Shown: positions 24,987 through 33,400 of the stretch, one piece after another
Position numbering within the stretch: position 1 is the stretch's first letter
Layout: every line of letters starts with the position of its first letter
Assembly (NCBI RefSeq): GCF_009674485.1
Contig: NZ_WKJJ01000015.1
Span: 62,001-126,000 of the forward strand
From: Pseudoduganella rivuli
GTDB taxonomy: Bacteria > Pseudomonadota > Gammaproteobacteria > Burkholderiales > Burkholderiaceae_D
Reading direction: 5' to 3'
DNA: 64,000 nt
The notes under the pieces: model-generated
The model's input: the letters and a program-made list of their open reading frames with translations, nothing else
What the model was told of the DNA's origin: nothing
Databases searched by the model: none
Translations under genes and position numbers: made by a program

Positions 24987-26321
24987 TTAACTCACGTTGT
25001 TGCGGGAGGCGCCTGAATTGCCTGCATTGCGTTCATAGGCGACGTGGCCTGCCACGATGGTCGCCTGCACCTGCCCGGCCAGTTCATAGCCGAGGAATGG
25101 CGTATGCTTGCCTTGCGACGCCAGCGCCGCGCCTTCCACGGTCCAGCGTGCCTTGGGATCGAAAATGCAGATGTCGGCCGTGCTACCGACCGCCAGCTGG
25201 CCCGCGTCCAGTCCCGCCACGCGCGCAGCGTCATGGCTGATGCGCGACAGCGCCAGCGGCAAGGCATCGCCCTTGCCCGGCTGGCCCGCCGCGTAATCGT
25301 CGGCCCACTTCAAGGTCAGCGACAGCAGCAATTCCAGGCCGGTGGCGCCCGGCGACGCTTCCGCGAACGGCAGCAGTTTTTCATCGTCATCGACCGGCGT
25401 GTGGTCCGAACATACGGCGTCGACCGTACCGTCCAGCACGGCGGCGCGGATCGCGTCGCGGTCGCGCTGGCTGCGGAATGGCGGCGTCACGCGCGCATTC
25501 GGATCGAAGAAACCGATATCGGCATCGGTCAGGTGCACGTGGTGCACACCCACATCGCACGTGACCGGCAAGCCTTCCGCCTTGGCGGCGCGGATCAGGT
25601 CCAGCGCGGCAGCCGACGAAATGCGGCACAGGTGCACGCGCGCGCCGGTCGAGCGGATCAGTTCAAAAATCGTGTGCAGCGCAATGGTTTCCGCCATCAC
25701 CGGCACGCCGGACAAGCCCAGGCGCGATGCCAGCGGGCCGCTGTGCGCGACACCGCCACGGCCAATATGCGCATCCTGAGGACGCAGCCATACGGTGTAG
25801 CCAAAGGTCTTCGCATATTGCAGCGCGCGCAAGAGCACGTTGGTATCTTCGATCGGCTCTTCCGCCTGCGAAAAACCCACGCAACCCGATTCGGTGAGTT
25901 CCGCCATTTCCGTCAGCGCCTTGCCCTTCAGGCCCATGGTCAGCGCGCCCAGCGGGTGCACGTGCGCCTGGTTCAGGCGTTTGGCGCGGTGCTTCAGCAT
26001 TTCCACCAGGCCCGGCTCATCCAGCACGGGATCCGTGTCGGGCGGGCACACCAGCGACGTCACGCCGCCCTGCATCGCCGCCTGCATTTCCGAATCCAGG
26101 GTCGCCTTGTATTCATAACCCGGTTCGCGCAGGCGGGCGGACAAGTCCACCAGGCCGGGCGCCACCACCAGGCCGGCGGCATCGATGGTGCGCGCCGCCG
26201 TGAAACCGGCCGGCGCGGCGCCCATGGCGGCAACCTTGCCGTCCACGATAAACAAGTCCTGTACGGCGTCGACGCCGTTGGCCGGGTCGATCACGCGGCC
26301 GTTCTTAATGTGTAAGCTCAT
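24987..26321 (-). CDS. pyrC: dihydroorotase-like protein, probably non-catalytic (PyrC')
   Basis: 444-residue dihydroorotase homologue. The metal-binding HxH normally in the D-x-H-x-H-LREPG motif is replaced by S61-x-R63 (VDLSARLREPGYE), so zinc binding as in active PyrC is unlikely. The acidic residue region CSDHTPVDDDEK remains. In Pseudomonas an inactive PyrC' forms a complex with PyrB and is needed for aspartate transcarbamoylase assembly. The ATGA overlap with pyrB and the pyrR-pyrB-pyrC' order match that arrangement. An active dihydroorotase must be encoded elsewhere. Confidence 0.9.
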   Translation of the reverse strand: MSLHIKNGRVIDPANGVDAVQDLFIVDGKVAAMGAAPAGFTAARTIDAAGLVVAPGLVDLSARLREPGYEYKATLDSEMQAAMQGGVTSLVCPPDTDPVLDEPGLVEMLKHRAKRLNQAHVHPLGALTMGLKGKALTEMAELTESGCVGFSQAEEPIEDTNVLLRALQYAKTFGYTVWLRPQDAHIGRGGVAHSGPLASRLGLSGVPVMAETIALHTIFELIRSTGARVHLCRISSAAALDLIRAAKAEGLPVTCDVGVHHVHLTDADIGFFDPNARVTPPFRSQRDRDAIRAAVLDGTVDAVCSDHTPVDDDEKLLPFAEASPGATGLELLLSLTLKWADDYAAGQPGKGDALPLALSRISHDAARVAGLDAGQLAVGSTADICIFDPKARWTVEGAALASQGKHTPFLGYELAGQVQATIVAGHVAYERNAGNSGASRNNVS

Positions 26322-27283
26322 CCTTGATTCCCTGCCAGAATACTCATGACCGCCATGCGGACCGCGATACCAAACGTCACCTGCGGCAAAATCACCGCCT
26401 GCGGACCGTCGGCCACCGCCGAATCGATTTCCACGCCGCGGTTCATCGGTCCCGGGTGCATGACGATCGCATCCGGCTTGGCCAGCGCCAGGCGCTCCGG
26501 CGTCAAGCCATAGCTCTTGAAGTATTCCTGCACCGACGGCAGCAGCGCTCCATTCATTCGTTCATTTTGCAGGCGCAGCATGATGATCACGTCCACGCCC
26601 TTCAAGCCTTCATTCATGTTGGTGAAGGTGCGCACGCCCATCTGTTCCAGGCCGCCCGGCAACAGCGTATGCGGGCCGATGGCGCGCACTTCCGGCACGC
26701 CCAGCGTGGTCAGCGCGTGGATATCGGAACGGGCCACGCGGCTGTGCAGGATGTCGCCCACGATGGCCACCGTCAGGTTGGTGAAATCCTTCTTGTAGTG
26801 GCGGATCGTGTACATGTCCAGCAAGCCCTGCGTCGGGTGCGCGTGGCGGCCGTCGCCCGCATTCACCACGTGCACGTGGTTTTGCTTCGTATCGTTCAAG
26901 TGCTTGGCGATCATGTATGGCGCGCCCGATTGCGCGTGGCGCACCACGAACATGTCCGCGTGCATGGCCGACAGGTTGTCGATGGTGTCCAGCAGCGATT
27001 CGCCCTTGCTGGTCGACGATGCCTGCATGTTCAGGTTGATGACGTCGGCCGACAAACGCTTCGACGCGATCTCGAACGTGGTGCGGGTGCGGGTCGAGTT
27101 TTCAAAGAACAGGTTGAACACGCTCTTGCCGCGCATCAGCGGCACTTTTTTGACTTCGCGGTCCGATACGCCGACAAACGACGACGCGGTGTCCAGGATA
27201 TGGTTGACGATGGATTTGGGCAGCCCTTCGATGGACAGCAAATGCTGCAGTTCGCCGTTCTTGGTCAGTTGCGGATTAAGCAT
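26318..27283 (-). CDS. pyrB: aspartate carbamoyltransferase catalytic subunit
   Basis: 321-residue enzyme forming carbamoyl aspartate in UMP synthesis. Carbamoyl-phosphate site FFENSTRTRTTFE, then HPTQGLLDMYTI and MHPGPMNRGVEID are all present. The ATG at 27283 lies inside the last 8 nt of pyrR, and its stop overlaps pyrC' by 4 nt. No separate PyrI regulatory subunit is present nearby, consistent with a PyrB-PyrC' type complex. Confidence 0.96.
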   Translation of the reverse strand: MLNPQLTKNGELQHLLSIEGLPKSIVNHILDTASSFVGVSDREVKKVPLMRGKSVFNLFFENSTRTRTTFEIASKRLSADVINLNMQASSTSKGESLLDTIDNLSAMHADMFVVRHAQSGAPYMIAKHLNDTKQNHVHVVNAGDGRHAHPTQGLLDMYTIRHYKKDFTNLTVAIVGDILHSRVARSDIHALTTLGVPEVRAIGPHTLLPGGLEQMGVRTFTNMNEGLKGVDVIIMLRLQNERMNGALLPSVQEYFKSYGLTPERLALAKPDAIVMHPGPMNRGVEIDSAVADGPQAVILPQVTFGIAVRMAVMSILAGNQG

Positions 27284-27806
27284 GGTTTTCTTCAATGGTG
27301 AGCGTGAATTGTCCGGCGTCGTTGCGCTGCAGGCGCAACGCTTCGCATTGGTCCACCGTGACCGTGGCCGCCACGAAGTCGGCGGCGACCGGCAATTGGC
27401 GGCCGCCGCGGTCCACCAGCGCGGCCAGCATGATGCGCGCCGGACGTCCGTAATCAAACAGCTCGTTGATGGCCGCGCGCGTGGTGCGGCCCGTGTACAG
27501 CACGTCGTCGACCAGCAGCACGGTGGCGCCGGCCACGTCGAACGTGATGTGCGTAGGTTTGACTTCGGCCGGCAAGCCCTTCTTCGCGTAATCGTCGCGG
27601 TAGAACGACACGTCGAGCACGCCGCAGCGCGCCGTCATGCCGAGGTCTTTCGCCAGGCGCTCGGCCAGCCAGGCGCCGCCGGAGTGGATGCCGACGATAC
27701 AGGGATCGTGCGCACCGGTCAGGCCCGCTTTTACCTGTTGCAGCAGGTGCGCATACAGCGCCTCCGCATCCAGGCCGGAAGGTTTCATTGGATTGGACAT
27801 GGTCAA
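27276..27806 (-). CDS. pyrR: PyrR-type bifunctional regulator / uracil phosphoribosyltransferase
   Basis: 176-residue type I phosphoribosyltransferase. The PRPP-binding loop VLLVDDVLYTGRT is intact, with FYRDDYAKKG upstream. In Bacillus PyrR binds pyr mRNA; in Gram-negatives its regulatory role is less clear. Start at ATG 27806 or 27800. It precedes and overlaps pyrB. No obvious attenuator hairpin lies in the 12-nt gap after ruvX. Confidence 0.93.
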   Translation of the reverse strand: MTMSNPMKPSGLDAEALYAHLLQQVKAGLTGAHDPCIVGIHSGGAWLAERLAKDLGMTARCGVLDVSFYRDDYAKKGLPAEVKPTHITFDVAGATVLLVDDVLYTGRTTRAAINELFDYGRPARIMLAALVDRGGRQLPVAADFVAATVTVDQCEALRLQRNDAGQFTLTIEENHA

Positions 27807-27818
27807 ATCTCGGTGAAT

Positions 27819-28205
27819 TCAGGAAGTTTCAAAATATTGTTGCAGGATGATGGCGGCCGCCCGGTCATCGATGATTTCGCCCCGCCTGGCCTGGATCACG
27901 GCCGACGAATAGCGCTCGTCGACCAGTTCCACCGGCAAGTTGAAGCGGCCATGCAGCTGGTTGGCGAACTTGCGGCAGCGCGCCGTCATCTCGTGGGGCG
28001 TGCCATCCGGATGGCTGGGCAAGCCCACCACGAAGCGGGTCGGCCCCCATTTTTCAATCAGCGCGGCAATTTCCGCGAACCGCACGTCGTTGGCCTGGGC
28101 GGAAATGACCGCCAGCGGCGCCGCCTGGCGGACCAGCGTATTGCCCAAGGCCACGCCGATCCGCTTGATGCCGAAGTCGAAGCCCAGGATGGTTTCTATG
28201 CTCAC
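27819..28205 (-). CDS. ruvX: RuvX/YqgF family RNase H-fold protein
   Basis: 128-residue protein with the RNase H-like fold, implicated in pre-16S rRNA processing and Holliday-junction resolution. It opens with ILGFDFGIKRIGVALGN (catalytic Asp region), contains VVGLPSHPDGTPHEMTA and ends near DERYSS...IDDRAAAIILQQYF. The GTG start (28205) overlaps the yqgE stop by 4 nt, the common yqgE-yqgF arrangement. Confidence 0.95.
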   Translation of the reverse strand: MSIETILGFDFGIKRIGVALGNTLVRQAAPLAVISAQANDVRFAEIAALIEKWGPTRFVVGLPSHPDGTPHEMTARCRKFANQLHGRFNLPVELVDERYSSAVIQARRGEIIDDRAAAIILQQYFETS

Positions 28206-28858
28206 GCGTGCCCTGCTTCGGACGCCAGCATCAGCGGATCGAAACCCAGCAGTTTCATGGCGGCCATATAACGTTCTTCGACCGGCACGTCGAACAGGAT
28301 GCGCGTGTCGGCGCCCACGGTCAGCCAGCCATTGCGGCTGATTTCATCTTCCAGTTGGCCCGGACTCCAGCCCGCGTAACCGATCGACACCAGCATGCGC
28401 GACGGGCCCGTGCCGCGCGCCACGGCTTCCAGCACGTCGATCGACGTGGTGAAGGCGACTTCCTCCGTCACCGTCAGTGACGACGAATAGCGCGAGCCCG
28501 GCGTGTGCAGCACAAAACCACGGTCATCCTGCACGGGGCCGCCAAACATGATGGGTTCGTCGACCACGCTGCGCGGCACGTCCGTCGACAACTCCAGGTC
28601 GACCCGTTCGAACAGGGTTTCCATCGTCATGTCGGTGGGTTTGTTGATGACCACGCCCAGTACGCCGTTGTCATTGTGCTCGCACACATAGACGACCGTA
28701 CCGCCGAAGACCGGGTCTTGCATCGACGGCATGGCAATCAGGAAATGGTTGGCCAGGTTCAGCGCAGGAACCGGTGCGGCGGCAGGCGCCAGCGGGTCGG
28801 CAGGCTCTTGCAATAAGCCAAGCGTGGGCAGAGTTTGGCCGGCTTTAGTTTTCTTCAT
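28202..28858 (-). CDS. yqgE: YqgE/AlgH family protein
   Basis: 218-residue DUF179 protein of unknown biochemical function. Typical segments: NHFLIAMPSMQDPVFGGTVV, NGVLGVVINKPTDM, GGPVQDDRGFVLHTPG and SIGYAGWSPGQLEDEI. A ~33-residue Ala/Pro-rich N-terminal extension (MKKTKAGQTLPTLGLLQEP) precedes the conserved domain, so the true start could be further in. First gene of the yqgE-ruvX-pyrR-pyrB-pyrC' run, divergent from the photolyase. Confidence 0.92.
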   Translation of the reverse strand: MKKTKAGQTLPTLGLLQEPADPLAPAAAPVPALNLANHFLIAMPSMQDPVFGGTVVYVCEHNDNGVLGVVINKPTDMTMETLFERVDLELSTDVPRSVVDEPIMFGGPVQDDRGFVLHTPGSRYSSSLTVTEEVAFTTSIDVLEAVARGTGPSRMLVSIGYAGWSPGQLEDEISRNGWLTVGADTRILFDVPVEERYMAAMKLLGFDPLMLASEAGHA

Positions 28859-29004
28859 ACGCGTGCTCTCTCTGCAGTTCTGGGGGAATTTGTAATCTTT
28901 ACTGAAATCTTGAAGTAAACTCGCACGACTTGTCGGTGCAGCCTTACGGCGTGTATAGCCGACAGTTTACTATGAATTGCCCGAATTGCCGCTATGGCCA
29001 CGTA

Positions 29005-30489
29005 ATGCCTACCACTATCCCCACCGATAATCCCCCGTTCCGCACGGCGCTGGTCTGGTTCCGCCGCGACTTGCGCAGCTTCGACCATGCCGCGTTACAC
29101 CATGCGCTGCTGCGCAGCGAAACCGTGTTTTGCGCTTTCATTTATGACAAGGAAATTCTGGATACCCTGCCGCGCGCCGATCGCCGCGTGGAATTCATCC
29201 ATGCTTGCATAGGTGAACTGGCGGCGGAATTACAACAGATGGGCGGCAACCTGATCGTGCGCCATGCCGTGGCGCGCGATGAAATCCCCCGTCTCGCCGC
29301 GGAACTGAACGCCGACGCCGTGTTTGCCAACCACGATTACGAACCGCAGGCGATCGCCCGCGACGATGCCGTGGCCCGGGCGCTGGCAGCCGGTGGCCGC
29401 CCCCTGTTCACGTTCAAGGACCAGGTCATCTTTGAAAAAAACGACGTGCTGTCGCAATCGGGCACGTCCTTTTCCGTGTTCACGCCGTACAAGAACGCCT
29501 GGCTGAAACGCTTGCAGGCGGAACCGGACAGCACGGCGCCGTGGCCCATCGATCCTTACGCCCACAAACTGGCGGCGGGCCCGGCCTCTTCATCGTCGCT
29601 ACCGTCGCTGCAGCAACTGGGTTTTGAGTCCACCAACCTGGCGGCGCTGGCGATCCCCACCGGCATGCGCGGCGGTACGCAATTGTTCGACGATTTCCTT
29701 GGCCGCATCGCGGACTATGGCGTGGCGCGCGATTACCCCGCCGTCAAGGGCCCGTCATACCTGTCGCTGCACCTGCGTTTCGGCACCGTGTCGATCCGCC
29801 ACCTGGTGCGCACGGTCGCGCAACTGTCGGCGCGCGGCCAGGCCGGCGAAGGTGGCGCCGTATGGCTGTCGGAACTGATCTGGCGCGAGTTTTACATGAT
29901 GATCCTGTACCACCATCCACACGTGGTGCACGCCTCGTTCAAGCCCGCGTATGACGCCATCCATTGGGAAACCGGTCCCGATGCGGATGCGTTGTTCGCC
30001 GCCTGGTGCGAAGGCCGCACCGGCTACCCGCTGGTCGATGCGGCCATGGCGCAGTTGAACCGCACCGGCTACATGCACAACCGCCTGCGCATGGTGACGG
30101 CGTGTTTCCTGATCAAGGACCTGGGCATCGACTGGCGGCGCGGCGAAGCCTATTTTGCGCAGCACTTGAATGATTTCGACCTGGCGGCCAACAACGGCGG
30201 CTGGCAGTGGGCGTCATCGTCCGGTTGCGATGCGCAACCGTATTTCCGCATCTTCAACCCCGTCACGCAATCGGAAAAATTCGATCCGGAAGGGAAATTC
30301 ATCAAGCGCTACCTGCCGCAACTGGCGGCCCTGGACCCGCGCGACATCCACGCGCCGTGGCAAACGCCGCGCATGGTGCTGGAAGAAAAAGGCGTCACCT
30401 TGGGCCACAATTATCCACAGCCGCTGGTGATGCACGACGAAGCGCGCAAGCGGACGCTCGAGCGCTACGCCGTGGTCAAGAAAGCGTAG
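29005..30489 (+). CDS. phrB: deoxyribodipyrimidine photo-lyase
   Basis: 494-residue class I photolyase repairing UV cyclobutane dimers. It starts ALVWFRRDLRSFDHAALHHA (antenna domain). The FAD-binding region has LIWREFYMMILYHHP, GRTGYPLVDAAM, LRMVTACFLIKDL and DFDLAANNGGWQWASS. ATG 29005 is preferred because it leaves a short tail before the fold; ATG 28972 and TTG 28930 are in frame but have no clear Shine-Dalgarno. A possible promoter (TTGTCG 28930-28935, TATAGC 28954-28959) would place transcription start just upstream. The stop codon abuts that of pilL. Confidence 0.95.
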   Translation: MPTTIPTDNPPFRTALVWFRRDLRSFDHAALHHALLRSETVFCAFIYDKEILDTLPRADRRVEFIHACIGELAAELQQMGGNLIVRHAVARDEIPRLAAELNADAVFANHDYEPQAIARDDAVARALAAGGRPLFTFKDQVIFEKNDVLSQSGTSFSVFTPYKNAWLKRLQAEPDSTAPWPIDPYAHKLAAGPASSSSLPSLQQLGFESTNLAALAIPTGMRGGTQLFDDFLGRIADYGVARDYPAVKGPSYLSLHLRFGTVSIRHLVRTVAQLSARGQAGEGGAVWLSELIWREFYMMILYHHPHVVHASFKPAYDAIHWETGPDADALFAAWCEGRTGYPLVDAAMAQLNRTGYMHNRLRMVTACFLIKDLGIDWRRGEAYFAQHLNDFDLAANNGGWQWASSSGCDAQPYFRIFNPVTQSEKFDPEGKFIKRYLPQLAALDPRDIHAPWQTPRMVLEEKGVTLGHNYPQPLVMHDEARKRTLERYAVVKKA

Positions 30490-33400
30490 CTACGCGGCCT
30501 GCCGCGCCAGCAAACTTTCGATCGCCCCCAGCAGCACGGGTTCCTGGAACGGCTTGCCGAAATACGCGTTGACGCCCAGTTGCATCGCGTAATTGCGGTG
30601 CTTGTCCGCGCTGCGCGATGTGATCATGATGATGGGGATGTCACGCGTGCGGTCATCTCCACGCACATTGCGGGTCAGGTCGAAGCCATCCATGCGGGGC
30701 ATCTCGATATCGACCAGCATCATGTCCGGCAAGCTGTCGCGCATCTGTTCCAGCGCATCGACGCCATCCTTGGCCAGCAGCACCTGGTAGCCTTCGCGCT
30801 CCAGCAAGCGCTGCGTGACTTTGCGCACGGTCAGCGAATCGTCCACCACCATGATGGTGCGGCCGCCCGCCTGCTTGAGCTGCACGCCGCCGGCCGCCGG
30901 CTCGACCTTTAATTCCGGGTGTTCCGCCAGGTGGCGCGCCAGCGCCAGCGGATTCAGGATCAACACGATTTCTCCCGAACCCAGCACCGTCGCGCCGGCA
31001 ATGCCGGCCATGCGCGCCAGTTGCGGCCCGATATTTTTAATCACCACTTCGCGGTTGCCCAGCACCTCGTCGACGTGCAGCGCCAGGCGTTCATCGCCTG
31101 CCTTCAGCATCAAGACCGGCGACGAGCGCTGGACTGCCGGCTGCGCCTGCGCATCGCCCAGCATGGTCGGCAGGTAATGCAGCGCGGCCTGTACATCCTG
31201 CAGCGCCACGTGGCCTTTGGTGCGCGCATCGTTCAGCGCGCTTTCCTTCATTTGCAGCACTTGCTCGACCAAGGTCGACGGCATCGCATACGGCCGCCCG
31301 CCGGCGCGCACCAGCACCACTTGCGTCACAGCCAGGGTCAGCGGCAGGCGGATCGTGAAGCAGGCGCCCTTGCCTCGCTCGGTGGCGGTATCGACACGGC
31401 CGCCCAGCAATTGCGCTTCCGACCGCACCACGTCCATGCCGACGCCGCGCCCGGCCTGTTCCGTCAGGGTTTCCGCCGTGGAGAAACCCGGCTCGAAGAT
31501 CAGGTTGGCGGCTTCACTATCCGTCAGGTCTTCCCCGTCGTCCAGCAAGCCCACACTGCGCGCCTTGGCGCGGATGCGGTCCAGGTCCAGCCCGGCGCCG
31601 TCGTCGGAAAACGCCAGCACCACTTCATTGCCCTGCTGGCTCACCTGGATCAGCAATTCCCCCGTTTCATCCTTGCCCGCCGCGTGGCGCTCCGCGCGCG
31701 CTTCCACGCCATGCACGATGGCGTTGCGCAGCAAGTGCTCGAACGGCGCCGCCATCCGTTCCAGCACGCCACGGTCGATTTCCACGGCGCCGCCCCGGAT
31801 ATCGAGGTTGACGCGCTTGTCCGTTTCCTTGGCGGCCAGGCGCGCAACACGGAACAGGCGCTCGGAAATGCTGGCGAACGGCACCATGCGCACCCGCATC
31901 AGGTCGCGCTGCAATTCACGCGTCATGCGCGCCTGCTGCGTCAAGTCGGTGCTGGCGGTATCGACGCTGCGCAGCAAGCTTTCATGGAACGACGCCACGT
32001 CGTTGACGCTTTCCGCCATCATGCGCGTCAATTCCTGCAAGCGCGTGAAGCGGTCGAATTCCAGCGGATCGAATTCGCGGTCGCTGGAAATCGACATGCG
32101 CGACGCGATCTGCGACTCCGCCTGCATTTCCACTTCGCGCAACTGGCGGCGCAGGCGCGCCAGGTTGTCGGAAAAGTCGTTCAGCGACGTGCGCAGCGCA
32201 CCCACTTCATTTTCCAGCCGCGAGCGCAGGATCGATACTTCGCCGGCCTGGTTGACCAGGCGGTCCAGGATGTCGGCGCGCACCCGCACCAGTTGCGTGC
32301 GCGATGCGCTGTCGTCTTCCTGTCCGGCCGCCGGTGACGCGGCCGGCGCCGCGACGGGCGTGCCTGCCTGCCCGGCGGCCGGTGCAACCGCAGCGGCAGG
32401 CGCCGCCTGCGGATGTTGCAGTTGCTCGAACAGGACCAGCGCATGGTCGTAATGCGTCAGCAATTCCTCGAACGCATGGGGCGTCGCGCTGTTCGCGTGC
32501 ACCATGTTTTCAATATGGGTTTCGATTTCATGCGCATGCTGGCCCAGGCGCATCGCGCCCGCCATGCGTGCGCTGCCTTTGACCGTGTGCAGCACGCGCT
32601 GCAGCATGTGCGCGTGGCTGAAATCGGATGGATTGCGCTGCCATGCGCGCAGGGCCTGGCCCACTTGCGGCAACAGGTCCGCGCCCTCTTCCAGGAACAC
32701 GGGCAGCAAATCCGGGTCGATTTCATCGGTATAACTGCCGGGCGGCGCCACGGCCAGTTCGGCCGGCGCGTCAGGCAATTCCAGCACCTGCACGTCAGGC
32801 GCGGCGGCAGGCGTCAGCGCTGGCGGCATTTCCGGCTGCGGTGCGGGCGCAGGAACATGCTCGGCGCTCAGCACCGCCAGTTCCGGCACGTCCGGTTCCA
32901 GCTCGGTCAGCGCCAGCAATTGCTCATCCAGCGCCGGTTGTGTTTCGGGTTCGGGCTGCAGCTCAGGTTCCTGCTGCGTGTCCGGCCGTGGCGCTTCGCC
33001 AACCGGCTCGGCGCCGAAGACTGGTTCCGGCGCCTGCGCTTCGCTCTGCGGCGCAGCCGGTTCCGGCACCGGTTCGGCTTCCAGTTGCGCCAGCCACTCA
33101 TCCTGCAGCTCAGGTGTGTCAGGCGCCGGCACCGGCGATGATGACGCCTCCGGCGCGGCAATATGCGACAGCGGCGCGGCAAAGGCGTCGTCAAACGCGG
33201 AGTCGAACAAATCGTCGATGTCGTCGTTGACGGGCGACGCCGCCTTCGGTTCAGGGGCCCGCGTCAGCACGGGTTCGCGGTGGATGAAGTCCGACTCGGG
33301 CGGTGGGCTGCCGGACAAATCGTTATAGGCCGCCACGAACAGGGCGTCCAGTTGCGCCGCCAGCGCGGCATCGCCCGCATCGGCCGCCGCCACGGCGCCG

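Noticed and set aside
26324..27301. Plus-strand frame opposite pyrB
   Set aside because: Antisense of a gene with intact ENSTRTRTTFE and HPGPMNRGVE motifs; no independent support.
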